From: Ariolimax columbianus
Lineage: Eukaryota > Mollusca > Gastropoda > Stylommatophora > Arionidae
Direction of reading: 5' to 3'
Assembly (NCBI GenBank): GCA_036924085.1
Contig: JAVGWX010000002.1
Span: forward strand, 89,692,441 to 89,756,440
DNA length: 64,000 bases
In this document: positions 1-11,460 of the stretch, piece after piece
How the letters are laid out: the number at the start of each line of letters is the position of its first letter
How positions within the stretch are numbered: position 1 is the stretch's first letter
The notes under the pieces: model-generated
Seen by the model: only the letters and a program-made list of their open reading frames with translations
What the model was told of the DNA's origin: nothing
Databases searched by the model: none
Translations under genes and position numbers: made by a program

Positions 1-170
1 CTGGTTTCGATCCCATCACAGCACCGACCGTTATCCCGGGGAGGCAAACCCTAAGATAATTACATGACTGTATTCCAAAGTCGGATGCACTGGGCCAAAA
101 GGCGCCAAAGAAAAACCGCAGTGCAACGGAGAAAAGAGAATAAAAAGAACGCCCCCCCCCCCTTTTTACG
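1..170 (+). mobile_element. tRNA-derived SINE (family D), truncated by window edge
   Basis: The window opens inside the B box (ggtttcgatccc) of a tRNA-like head, followed by the same body seen in the minus-strand copies near 43.4 and 54.7 kb: catcacagcaccg, ccccggggaggcaaaccct, a 'gtcggatgcactgggccaaaaggcgcc' type stretch, then cgcagtgcaacgg. Poly-C and poly-A follow. The A box lies outside the window. Comparison is within this window only. Confidence 0.6.
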
Positions 171-229
171 TCCCCCCGCCCCAAAAAAAAAACAAAAAAA
201 AAACAACAAAATTAAAAAAACAACCATTG
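171..229. repeat. Low-complexity C-rich then A-rich tract
   Basis: Runs of C followed by A-rich sequence link the SINE copy to the 27-bp array. It may be the decayed SINE tail. Confidence 0.6.
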
Positions 230-3200
230 TGTGCATTCAAAAACAACAACAGCTGAAGTTAGATATTCAACAACAACAGCTCGAGGTGGACATTCAACAA
301 CAACAGCTCAACGTGGACATTCAACAACAACATCTCGAGGTGGACATTCAACAACAACAGCTCAACGTGGACCTTCAACAACAACATCTCGAGGTGGACA
401 TTCAACAACAACAACTCAACGTGAACATTCGACAACAACAGCTCGAGGTGGATATTCAATAAAACCAGCTCAAAGTGGACATTCAACAACAACAGCTCAA
501 CATGGACATTCAACATCAACAGCTCAACGTGGACATTCAAAAAAACAGCTCAAAGTGAACATTTAACAACAACAGCTAAACATGGACGGACATTCAACAA
601 CAACAGCTCAACATGGATATTCAACAACAACAGCTCAACATGGATATTCAACAACAACAGCTCAAAGTGAACATTCAACAACAACAGCTCAGCATGGACA
701 GACATTCAACAACAATAGCTCAAAGTGGACATTCAACAATAACAGCTCTATATAGACATTCAACAACAACAGCTCAAAGTGAACATTCAACAACAACAGC
801 TCAACATGGACGGACATTCAACAACAAAAGCTCAACATGGATATTCAACAACAACAGCTCAACGTGGACATTCAACAACAACAGCTCAAAGTGAACATTC
901 AACAACAACAGCTCAGCATGGACGGACATTCAACAACAACAACAGCTCAAAGTGGACATTCAACAATACCAGCTCTATATAGACATTTAACAACAACAGC
1001 TCTACGTGAACATTTAACAACAATAGCTCAAAGTGAACATTCAACAAAAACAGCTCAACATGGACGGACATTCAACAACAAAAGCTCAACATGGATATTC
1101 AACAACAACAGCTCAACGTGGACATTCAACAACAACAGCTCAAAGTGAACATTCAACAACAACAGCTCAGAATGGACGGACATTAAACAACAACAGCTCA
1201 AAGTGGACATTCAACAATAACAGCTCTATATAGACATTTAACAACAACAGCTCTACGTGGACATTCAACAACAACAGCTCAACGTGGACATTCAACAACA
1301 TTAGCTCAAAGTGGACATTCAACAACAACAGCTCTATGTGGACATTCAACAACAACAGCTCTATGTGGACATTCGACAACAACAGCTCAAAGTGGACATT
1401 CAACAACAATAGCTCAACATGAACGGACATTTAACAACAGCAGCTCAACGTGGACATTTAACAACAGCAGCTTCACGTGGATAATCAACAACAGCAGCTC
1501 AAAGTGGACATTCAATAACAACAGCTCAACATGGATGAACATTCAACAACAACAACTCTATGTGGACATTCAACAACAACAGCTCAAAGTGGATATTCAA
1601 CAACAACAGTTTAAAGTGGACATTCAACAACAACAGCTCTAAGTGGACATTCAACAACAATAGCTCAACATGAACGGACATTTAACAACAGCAGCTCAAC
1701 GTGGACATTTAACAACAGCAGCTTCACGTGGATAATCAACAACAACAGCTCAACATGGACGGACATTTAACAACAGCAGCTCCACGTGGACATTTAACAA
1801 CAACAGCTCAACATCGACGGACATTTAACAACAACAGCTAAACATGCACGGACATTTAACAACAGCAGCTCCACGTGGACATTCAACAACAGCAGCTCAA
1901 AGTGGACATTCAATAACAACAGCTCAACATGGATGGACATTCAACAACAACAACTCTATGTGGACATTCAACAACAACAGCTCAAAGTGGATATTCAACA
2001 ACAACAGTTTAAAGTGGACATTCAACAACAACAGCTATATGTGGACATTCAACAACAACGGCTCAACATGGTCGGACATTGAACAACAACAGCTCAAAGT
2101 GGACATTCAACAACAACAGCTCTATGTGGAAATTCAACAACAACAGCTCAACATGGTTGGATATTCAATAATAACAGCTTTACGGGGACGGACATTCAAC
2201 AACAACAGCTCTATGTTGACATTCAACAACAACGGTTCAACATGGTCGGACATTGAACAACAACATCTTAATGTGGACGGACATTAAACACCAACAGCTC
2301 TATGTGGAAATTCAACAACAACAGCTCAACATGGTCGGAAATTCAACAACAACAGCTCAACATGGTTGGATATTCAATAATAACAGCTTTACGTGGACGG
2401 ACATTCAACAACAACAGCTCTATGTAGACATTTACCAACAACAGCTCTATGTAGACATTCAACAACAACAGCTCAAAGTGGAAATTCAACAACAACAGCT
2501 CTATATAGACATTCAACAACAACAGCTCTATATAGACATTCAACAACAACAGCTATATGTAGACATTCAACAACAAAAAGTTCTATGTGGACATTCAACA
2601 ACAACAGCTCTATGTAGACATTCAACAACAACAGCTCTATGTAGACATTCAACAACAACAGCTCTATGTAGACATTCAACAACAACAGCTCTATATAGAC
2701 ATTCAATAACAACAGCTCTACGTGGACATTCAACAACAACAGCTCTACGTGGATATTCAACAACAACAGCTCAAAGTGGACATTCAACAGCAACAGCTCT
2801 ATGTGGACATTCAACAACAACAGCTCAATGTGGACATTCAACAACAACATCTCAAAGTGGACATTTAACAAAAAAGCTCTATGTGGACATTTAACAACAA
2901 CATCTCAAAGTGGACATTCAATAACAAAAGCTCTAAGTGGACATTCAACAATAACATCTCTATGTGGACATTAAACAACAACAGCTCTGTGTGGACATTC
3001 AACAACAACATCTCAAAGTGGACATTTAATAACAACAGCTCTATGTGGAAATTCAACAACAACAGCTCGATCTGGACGGAAATGCAACAACAACAGCTCT
3101 CTGTGGACATTCAACAATAACATCTCAAAGTGGACATTTAATAACAACAGCTCTATGTGGAAATTCAACAACAACAGCTCGATGTGGACGGCCATTCAAC

Positions 3201-4080
3201 AACAACAGCTCTATGTGGATATTCAACAACAACAGCTCGAGGTGGACATTCAACAACAACACTTCTATGTGGACATTCAACAACAACAGCTCTATGTGGA
3301 CATTTAACAACAACAGCTCAACGTGGACGGACATTCAACAACAACAGCTCTATGTGGATATTCAACAACAACAGCTCTATGTGGACATTCAACAACAACA
3401 GCTCTATGTGGACATTCAACAACAACATCTCAAAGTGTATATTTAAAAAAAAAGCTCTATGTGGACATTCAACAACAACATCTCGAAGTGGACATTCAAT
3501 AACAAAAGCTGTAAGTGGACATTCAACAATAACATCTCTATGTGGACATTCAACAACAACAGCTCTCTGTGGACATTCAACAACAACATCTCAAAGTGGA
3601 CATTTAATAACAACAGCTCTATGTGGAAATTCAACAACAATAGCTCGATCTAGACGGACATTCAACAACAACAGTTCTCTGTGGACATTCAACAATAACA
3701 TCTCAAAGTGGACATTTAATAACAACAGCTCTATGTGGAAATTCAACAACAACAGCTCGATGTGGATGGCCGTTCAACAACAACAGCTCTATGTGGATAT
3801 TCATCAACAACAGCTCGAGGTGGACATTCAACAACAACACTTCTATGTGGACATTCAACAACAACAGCTCTATGTGGACATTCAACAACAACAGCTCTGT
3901 GTGGATATTCAACAATAACAGCTCAACGTGGACGGACATTCAAGAACATAAACTCTATGTGGATATTCAACAACAACAGCTTAAAGTGGACATTTAACAA
4001 CAACAGCTCTATGTGGACATTCAACAACAACAGCTCAATGTGGACGGACATTCACCAACAACAGCTCTATGTGGATATTC
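230..4080. repeat. 27-bp minisatellite array, left block (about 140 units)
   Basis: The unit is approximately gtggacattcaacaacaac followed by agctctat, 27 bp. Variants insert 4 bp (tggacggacattc), or change caac to taac or ctctat to tcaacg or tcaaag. As 27 is a multiple of 3, long ORFs appear in several frames on both strands (9-residue periods such as DIQQQQLNV on plus and NVHVELLLL on minus). These shift frame between units and I do not regard them as genes. Positions 3238-4080 are duplicated at 10281-11123. Confidence 0.95.
3238..4080. repeat. 843-bp direct repeat, left copy (partner 10281-11123)
   Basis: Every position matches the right copy at a constant offset of 7043 bp with no indel. 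I count about 7 substitutions by eye. The duplicated segment ends exactly where the GAA tail of the LINE begins, so the pair brackets the 6200-bp block at 4081-10280. Confidence 0.9.
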
Positions 4081-4100
4081 TTCTTCTTCTGCGTACACAG

Positions 4101-5681
4101 TCAGACAGTAACCATTATTTTCTCGAAAAAAGCGGCGGTCATCCTGAGACTCTCGCCACTACCATAGAGCTTGTCTTGCAGTTTCACTGGCAATGGCCAC
4201 ATCTGCTCTCTCTGATCCTCGTATGTCGGGCAGTTCTGCAGCAGATGTTCAGTGGTCATTTTACCAGTACCGCACGGGCATTCGTCGGTACCACCTATCT
4301 TCAATTTGTTGAATAGGTGGTACCTCAGTCTGTTGTGGCCAGTGCGAAGTCTGAAGACAACGACCTGCTCTCTTCGGTTCAACTGGTAATAGGCATCGTT
4401 TTTGGTGTAACCAGTATGTTCGGTTTCCCATTTGTACATGTATCTGGCTTTGATAAGCCGTTTTGACTCTTCGTACGTCATACTGGTATCTGTTTGTGGT
4501 AGCCTTGCACCTTCTTTTGCCAGTCTGTCTGCCTCCTCGTTGCCTTGGATCTTGCAGTGTGACGGAACCCACTGTACCACTACCCTTTTTGGTGCGGACT
4601 GCTGGCACAGTTTGCAGAGTGCTGCTCTTAAGTCATTAAGCTCAGTGTTTTTCTGGCTTTTTAGCGCTATGACTACTTCGAGAGCATCTGTCAGCAGGAC
4701 TATATGGCTCTCATTTTCACTGTGTGTTACCATTTCTTCCACTGCCGCCCTCAGTGCCTCTGCCTCTGCTCTGAAATTGCTTGTGTACTTACCAGTAGCG
4801 AATGACAGTGTTATTTTTCTGCCATTTGGTAGGTTCAGGAATGCTCCTGCCCCTCCGTTCTGTGTAGTGTTTGTTACAGAACCGTCGGTGTATGCATGGG
4901 TCCAGTCCATGCTTGGGTAGCTTTTCGTTATGAAGCTTAGGGTAGTGTCTCTCCTTTCTTTTTCACTCTGGCAGTTTTTGTTTGCAATACCTGGTATATT
5001 TTCTACCACCTCTGGAAATATATCCTGCCTCCAAGTAGGTTTTCGTACAGTAGTGATGGGTTTTGGTGTTGTTAGTGCGTTTATGGGATCTTCGTGCATC
5101 TTTGCTTTGGCTATTTCTGCAAAGTTTCTCCGCTTTAGTTTCCCATTTCGCAAATTGTTTAGTCTCTGGTACATTGGATGGTCCGTCAGTCTTCTGAGTT
5201 TCTCTGACTGCAGCTGGGCTCTGCAGTCTCTTCTATCGGTCATGGATTGCAGTTTTGTAATCTTTTCAAGTTCTACAATTGGCGTTGACTTCATGCCACC
5301 TGTTATAATTCTCATGGCTTGGTTTTGAAGTTTGTTAACTTTATCGAAGTTCGCCTTCGCTGCGGTTGTCCATGCCGCAATGCCATACTCGAGAACTGGT
5401 CTCACTCTTCCAGTGTACAGTTTCTTTAGTATGCCTTCGTCTGCTCCCCAGCTTGTGCCAGCAAGTTTCCTCATGATCGCCATTCTTTCTCTGGCTTTCA
5501 TTCGGTTTCTCTCAATCTGACTTTTCCATGTCATGCGCCGATCAAATGTGACTCCCAGATAGGTTGGGTTGTCGTTTGGCTGCAGGATTTTGCCATTTAG
5601 CCTTAATTTGGTACTTTGGGGTTTAAATGAGAGCGAGAATATTGTGCACGTGGTTTTCTCCTCGTTATTTTGACCAGCCAT
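4101..5681 (-). pseudogene. C-terminal half of LINE polyprotein: RNase H and CCHC domain (frameshifted from EN-RT)
   Basis: This 526-residue frame continues the RT thumb (about residues 25-135, including VRPVLEYGIAAW). An RNase H domain follows: D266 (AYTDGS), E306 (FRAEAEAL), D332 (LLTDAL), H375 and D385 (WVPSHC...NEEADRLAKEG). The full catalytic set is present. A zinc-knuckle-like C468-x-C470...H479-x4-C484 follows. RNase H of this kind degrades RNA in the RNA-DNA hybrid during retrotransposition. The frame overlaps the upstream ORF near 5660, where comparison with the copy at 48.9 kb suggests loss of one base plus a nearby 12-bp deletion, so the polyprotein is broken. Confidence 0.88.
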
Positions 5682-7996
5682 TCTTCCAGCGATGTTAGGG
5701 CCGTCTGCATCCGATTTCTTGCTATGGTGAGATTCTTTTCAGAGGTCCACATAGCCAGATCGTCTGCAAACATTGAGCTATGGACTCTTCTTGGTATATT
5801 CTCTGTAATATCGTTTATATATACCAGGAAGAGTGTGGGTGACAATACTCCCCCTTGGGGTACTCCCTGCTCGAGTGTCACCTTTTTGCTCATCTGCCCT
5901 TGTACTTGGACTCTGGCCGTTCTTTGTTTGAGGTAGTGGTTGATCCACTTGTACATCTTCCCACAGACATCACTTCTTCTTAGCTTGACTCTAAGTCCAT
6001 CCTTCCAGACTTTGTCAAATGCCTTTTCCAGATCCACCCAAACAGCTACTGTGTGTTTCTGTGCCTGGTAGGCATCTTCTATCTCCTGGGCTATGAGGAT
6101 GACCTGGTCCTCAGTGGATCTGTGCTGTCTAAAGCCGGCTTGCTGTGGAATTAGTATTCGTTTTTCTTCCAGATGCCACATCAGTCTGGTGTTTATCATC
6201 CGTTCCATCAGCTTGCCAACACAGCTCAGTAGGCTTATGGGCCTGTATCCATTTGGATCTGTTTTGTCCTTCCCTGTTTTTGGTACTGTTACCAGTATTG
6301 CATCTTTCCATGCCTGGGGTACAATACCCCTTTTCCAGCTTTGGTTCAGGACTGATAGTAGTTTCTTCTTCGCTGTTTGGCCCAGCCCCATCAGCATTTC
6401 GTTTGTTATCCCGTCTTTTCCGGGAGATTTCCTTTTCTTTAGTGTACTCATAGCCTCTTCCATTTCGCGCATTGTTAGTTTGGCCATCATGTGCTCTTCA
6501 GGAGCCGTATTTATGTTTTCGTGTCCCTTTAGCTCTTCGCTAATGTCTGTATGCTTATCTGCAGGGACCTCGATGTGGTTTGCTCTGGCATAGTGATCGA
6601 CAAAGGCGTTTGCGGCTTTCTTACCTGTGATCAAGTTCTCGCCCTGCTTGATAGTAATTTGTTTATTTGACGGGGTTTCGTCGTTCATGGCTCTGACTAG
6701 CTTCCATAGCTTGTTCCCGTCTTTGTCCAGGTTCAGACTTTCCGTTTTATTTTTCCAACTTTCTCTTGCTGTTTGCTTGAGAGTGTGGTTGTACTTTGCC
6801 GCGGCGGCTTTGAGGGCGATGTTTGCCTCCATGGATTTTTCTCGTTCTGCCATGTTCCTAGCATTTGTTACTGCATCTTCCACTTTCTGTAACTCATCAT
6901 TCCAGTAGGGCTTATAGTTTTTCCTAGCTCCTCTTGGGATGGTTTCAGTGGCGGCTTGCATTATTGCCTTGCTTAGGCTCTCCACCATGGGCTTCATTTT
7001 GGTGTTTCGTGTGTTAATGGTTTCACACAGCCCATCTGTCAGGATTGCAAATCTGTCCCAGTCGGCTCGTTTGTAATTCCAACGTGGGAATGGTTTTGTT
7101 TCCTGTGGGCTTACTTCCATGTCAATGGTTAGCCTGATCGGCCTGTGGTCGCTACCTGCCAGTTGGTTCAGCACCTGGCGGTCTATTTTATAGTGTATGT
7201 CCTGTGTGGAGAAGGCCAAATCTGGAGTCGAGGTGGTATGCCATGTTCTTGAATAGAAGCTAGGGCTATCCTCCGGCCTATTGATTAGGGAGAGATTTGC
7301 ATCTATCTCCCAATCTTCCACTTCGTCACCTCTACTGTCTGTGTCAGAGTATCCCCATCTCTCCGAGTGGCTGTTGAAATCTCCAACTACTATGCAGTTG
7401 GAGTCTCTGACCTCCATACTCGAGAGCGATAGGTCTCTGTTTGGTGGTCCGTACAGATTGAAAATGCGGAGTTTCGTCTCTTGAGCCATTATGTCAACTC
7501 CTACAATTTCTGCTTGTCCGGTGTGATTGACAGGTACCGCGCTACTCGGTATGCTGTTTCTGGTCAGTATCAGGACCCCTCCTTTGTGGCCTTCTCTATC
7601 TAGACGGAAGGTCTGGTATCCTCTGATTGAGAATTTATGGTTATTGTTGAGGTGCGTTTCCTGGATACATGCCACGTCAATCTTACCTTCATGCAGGTGG
7701 TGTGTTAGGGAAAGTTTTTTGTTAATGACTCCCTCCGCATTCCACTGTAGTATTTTGAGGGTCTTGAGGTTTTGGCCAATAGACGTTACCCCATAGCCAT
7801 GTGCCTTGACTCCACGACACATGGGTGGGTGACCACCAGTAGTCAAGGGTGGGCCCCTTCGAGGCGTGAGGCCCGGCGCTATCGCTGCCTGGCGGGTCTC
7901 CTCAGGATGAGCGCCATACGTTTTTCGAATAGGTTGTGCTGCCATCATACTGTGATTTACGTTGCACTGTTTTGTTAGGCTTGCGGCCCCGTGCAT
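5603..7996 (-). pseudogene. LINE endonuclease-reverse transcriptase (N-terminal part of broken ORF2)
   Basis: A 797-residue frame. The APE-type endonuclease spans about residues 79-290: WNAEG with N86, QETH with E113, GDFNSH with D206 and N208, and GSDHRP with D283 and H284. Reverse transcriptase spans about 520-770: NGYRPISLL, QQAGFRQHRSTEDQ, VDLEKAFD with D655, QGVPQGGVLSP, and FADD at 743-746. The catalytic residues look intact. The endonuclease nicks target DNA and the RT copies element RNA onto it. The last ~20 residues are out of frame because of the lesion near 5660. The first ~75 residues are unassigned. No splice sites or promoter were recognised. Confidence 0.9.
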
Positions 7997-7999
7997 CCG

Positions 8000-8520
8000 A
8001 TTTCAACAGGCGTTTCTGTAGGGATGCCCTCCTTAGCCTTTGGCTGTCCCCAGCCTATCTGCAAGGCAGCAGTTGTTTACGATCAGAGTTTTCTCTCCTA
8101 TGGAAGTTGTCTTACCAGACTTTCGAGTCTTCACTACTCGTGTCTATAGGGTGCAATGATGATATGATATATGAGATGGACTGGTTTACCCGGAAGAGAG
8201 GCAGTCCAGTGTGTCTGTATCCCAGGATCGTCACGTCCTGCCAGAAACGTAGCATTTGCATGTGAGTGGGGTATCTCTTTTTCCCTTTGTTTTCTTGGCT
8301 TCTATGCAGGGATGGTACGCCTAGCATTCCCCGCCACCTGGGGTGTTGACACAGTGGGGCAGGTGTGCAATGTCCGCTGGTCTGCATCTCTTCTGCGTCC
8401 AGCATGATAGTTATGGCTGATAACGTACAGAGGTAGATATCGTAGCCGGAGTGCATTTCGCCAGAGGACAAGCCTGGTAATGTCACAGAGATGTTGATCG
8501 CCTGGTGTGCGGACAACTCT
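8000..8520. other. Uncharacterised leader between LINE ORF and 28S-like sequence
   Basis: No conserved coding or rRNA motif recognised. It could be the LINE 5' UTR, or sequence 3' of the 28S-like block if the LINE inserted downstream of a degenerate rDNA copy. Confidence 0.4.
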
Positions 8521-8995
8521 CATGGTCAGTGGTTGAGTCTTGACAGTTCACAGTGAGGTGGCTGCTCTACTGTTTTCGACACCCCGACCAGGTTCTAAGT
8601 CTTTTGTTGGTGTTTTTTCGCACCCCATCGCCGTATAGGGTGAGTATCAAGCAGTTGTCCGCCCGCTTTGATTGGCGGGCGGCAAGAACCTCTTAATGTG
8701 GCTCTACCTGATAGGGCTGGGGCGCAAGCCCCAGGTCCCGAGCATGTAGGAGCCTCCCATTGCAGTGGTGCTGAGATTTTGGGCGGGATTGCGGCTTACA
8801 AGGGTTCGGCCGTAATCCCCCACATGGTAGCCTCGCGCCCTTGGCTTATCAGCCTGGTACGTGAGCCAAAGTGTCTGCGGCTCCTCTCGATTTGAGCTGG
8901 TTTTCCGTAGCAACGCCCTGTCATTTGTAGGGTAAAACTGACCTGTCTTCAGATGATCTATTTCCAGCACCCGTTCACTATTTGGTCAGACGAAT
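8521..8995 (-). pseudogene. Diverged 28S rRNA 3' terminal domain
   Basis: Read on the minus strand this follows the conserved order of the large-subunit rRNA 3' end: the ggtctaaacccagc-type segment (about 8957-8990, decayed), gacaggtcagttttaccc (about 8930-8948), a sarcin-ricin-like cgagaggagccgc (8877-8890), a hairpin with arms 8785-8795 and 8809-8819, cgcccaa, and the terminal segment ggtcggggtgtcg...agtagagcagcc (8557-8592), ending near 8521. Identity to metazoan 28S is patchy but collinear. Extra hairpins (8660-8684; 8717-8734) sit in the variable part. Matching was from memory, not alignment. Confidence 0.7.
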
Positions 8996-9114
8996 TTATT
9001 GAGGGCTTTTGTTTGTCAATGACCAGGTATTTGAGATCTGCGGTTTCTGCGGAGTTAAACACGATTTCCGTAGCGTTCTTTCATTTGAGTGTTTGAGAGC
9101 TGACTTGTCATCCG
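8996..9114. other. Unassigned sequence within the rRNA mosaic
   Basis: Possibly further decayed 28S-like sequence (gtcaatgaccagg recalls a 28S stretch), but not firmly alignable by eye. Confidence 0.3.
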
Positions 9115-9586
9115 TGAGTCTAATACCAGCGTACGTTCATTATTAGACCCAAACGGCAGTGCTCTCGATTTGTCAGTTGTTCTACAGTATTGGCGTGTTC
9201 AGTCAAATTAAGCCGCAGGTTCCACACCTGGTGGTGCCCTTTCGTCAATTCCCTTAGCGAGACAATCAAGAGGGTAGCCCCAAAATTTTCGAGGGTCTAA
9301 TTCCAGCACATGTTCTCTATTAGACCCCACGAAGGTGTACTTTTTGATAGTCATTCTGCATTATTGGCGTGGTAAGTTAACTTAGGTCTCAGGCTCCACT
9401 CCAGATAGTGCTCTTCCGTCAATTCCTTTATCAAACACTGGATGCAGACAAAACCGAGCCACAGGGGGCATAACCCCAGATTTCTGGGGGTCTAAGTCCA
9501 GCACCAGTTCCATATTAGGCCCCAGAAGAGTGGTCTCGGCATGTCAATCATTTCAGTGTTGGCCGTGTTGAGTCAAATTAAGCCGC

Positions 9587-9635
<49 letters not shown>

Positions 9636-9640
9636 TTTGC
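9115..9640 (-). repeat. Three tandem ~190-bp modules, each joining a 28S-like to an 18S-like segment
   Basis: Module starts are near 9115, 9297 and 9485. Each begins with a 28S-like stretch (gtctaattccagcacatg, ctattagaccc and variants), followed after a short spacer by an 18S-like stretch (gtcaaattaagccgcagg, ggtggtgccctttcgtcaat and variants) at 9185-9253, 9360-9432 and 9551-9640. The first two are diverged; the third runs directly into the long 18S-like block. The normal rDNA order 18S-5.8S-28S is not respected. Confidence 0.75.
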
Positions 9641-10280
9641 AACCATACTTCCCCCGGAACCCAAACACTTTGGTTTCCCGGAAGCTGCCCGCAGAGTCAT
9701 CGAAGCAACTCCTGCGGATCGCTAGTCGGCATCGTTTATGGTCAGAACTACGACGGTATCTGATCGTCTTCGCGCCTCTGACTTTCGTTCTTGATTAATG
9801 AAAACATTCTTGACAAATGCTTTCGCAGTAGCTCGTCTTGCGGCGATCCAAGAATTTCACCTCTAACGCCGCAAAACGAATGCCCCCGTTTGTCCCTGTT
9901 AATCATTACCTCCAGTTCCGAAAACCAACAAAATAGAACCGAGGTCCTATTCCATTATTCCATGCACCATTATTCAGGCAGCCGAGGCCTGCTTTGAACA
10001 CTCTAATTTTTTCAAAGTAAACGCGCCGGCCACCCAGGACGCTCAGCGAAGAGCACCCGTGGGAGAGAGCCGGCAGACGGTAGGGCAGGAGACAACGGGC
10101 AGTGAACCGGCGCGAGCCGGACCGCCCGCCTGCGCCTGAGATCCAACTACGAGCTTTTTAACTGCAACAACTTTAATATACGCTATTGGAGCTGGAATTA
10201 CCGCGGCTGCTGGCACCAGACTTGCCCTCCAATAGATCCTCGTTAAAGGGTTTAAAGTGTACTCATTCCAATTACGGGGC
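9551..10280 (-). pseudogene. Partial 18S rRNA (about the middle third), broken by the 27-bp array
   Basis: On the plus strand this is the reverse complement of eukaryotic 18S: cttccgtcaattcctttaag, gcatcgtttatggtcagaac, cgacggtatctgatcgtctt, ttcttgattaatgaaaacat, aaccaacaaaatagaaccga, then a V4-like variable stretch and ccgcggctgctggcaccaga. It covers roughly human 18S positions 560-1150. It stops at ggggc and passes directly into the minisatellite at 10281, so 5' and 3' 18S regions are absent. Substitutions at otherwise conserved sites (for example cgccgcaaaacg) fit a pseudogene. Confidence 0.9.
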
Positions 10281-11123
10281 CGAGGTGGACATTCAACAAC
10301 AACACTTCTATGTGGACATTCAACAACAACAGCTCTATGTGGACATTTAACAACAACAGCTCAACGTGGACGGACATTCAACAACAACAGCTCTATGTGG
10401 ATATTCAACAACAACAGCTCTATGTGGACATTCAACAACAACAGCTCTATGTGGACATTCAACAACAACATCTCAAAGTGGACATTTAAAAAAAAAGCTC
10501 TATGTGGACATTCAACAACAACATCTCGAAGTGGACATTCAATAACAAAAGCTCTAAGTGGACATTCAACAATAACATCTCTATGTGGACATTCAACAAC
10601 AACAGCTCTCTGTGGACATTCAACAACAACATCTCAAAGTGGACATTTAATAACAACAGCTCTATGTGGAAATTCAACAACAATAGCTCGATCTAGACGG
10701 ACATTCAACAACAACAGCTCTCTGTGGACATTCAACAATAACATCTCAAAGTGGACATTTAATAACAACAGCTCTATGTGGAAATTCAACAACAACAGCT
10801 CGATGTGGACGGCCGTTCAACAACAACAGCTCTATGTGGATATTCATCAACAACAGCTCGAGGTGGACTTTCAACAACAACACTTCTATGTGGACATTCA
10901 ACAACAACAGCTCTATGTGGACATTCAACAACAACAGCTCTGTGTGGATATTCAACAATAACAGCTCAACGTGGACGGACATTCAAGAACATAAACTCTA
11001 TGTGGATATTCAACAACAACAGCTTAAAGTGGACATTTAACAACAACAGCTCTATGTGGACATTCAACAACAACAGCTCAATGGGGACGGACATTCACCA
11101 ACAACAGCTCTATGTGGATATTC
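10281..11123. repeat. 843-bp direct repeat, right copy (partner 3238-4080)
   Basis: Same 27-bp array sequence as 3238-4080 at constant offset, about 99 percent identical by eye. It starts immediately after the truncated 18S segment. Confidence 0.9.
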
Positions 11124-11460
11124 AACAACAACAGCTCTATGTGGACATTCAATAACAACAGCTCGAGGTGGACATTCAACAACATAAGCTCTATGTGGAC
11201 ATTCAACAACAACAGCTCAAAGTGGACATTCAACAACAACAGCTCGAGGTTTTTATTCAACAACAGTTCTATGTGGACATTGGACAACAGCAGCTCTCTG
11301 TGGACATTCAATAACAACAGCTCTATGTGGACATTCATCAACAACAGCTCAACGTGGACGGACATTCCACAACAACAGCTGGAGGTGGACATTTAAAAAC
11401 AACAGTTGAACGTGCACATTCGACAACAACAGCTGATCGTGGACATTCGACAACAATAGC
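10281..11460. repeat. 27-bp minisatellite array, right block (about 43 units)
   Basis: Continues the left array's unit type. The last units (11398-11456) use the variant gacattcgacaacaac, which is also the variant of the inverted copies at 12567-12645. Confidence 0.95.

Larger units (their letters stand above)
4081..8520 (-). mobile_element. I-superclade (I/Nimb-like) non-LTR retrotransposon, nearly complete 3' part
   Basis: On the minus strand the element runs from a leader (about 8000-8520, no recognisable gag) through an EN-RT ORF and an RNase H ORF to a short GAA-repeat tail at 4081-4091. The domain order EN-RT-RNase H-CCHC is typical of I-superclade LINEs; the exact clade is inference. 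Sister copies with the same 3' end lie at 20138-20524 and 47556-50384. I could not find the expected ORF1 (gag); rRNA-like sequence occupies the upstream position instead. The 5' boundary is uncertain. Confidence 0.85.

Noticed and set aside
64..4316. Long Gln/Asn/His-rich or Leu/Val-rich ORFs as repeat proteins
   Set aside because: They follow from a 27-bp unit open on both strands; frames change between units and no start context or domain is seen.
8640..8740. Self-cleaving (HDV-like) ribozyme at the LINE 5' end, suggested by strong adjacent hairpins
   Set aside because: I could not build the required nested pseudoknot; the hairpins are better explained by the variable part of a 28S-like domain.
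8521..10280. Functional rRNA gene
   Set aside because: 18S is missing its 5' and 3' thirds, order is scrambled and there is no 5.8S.
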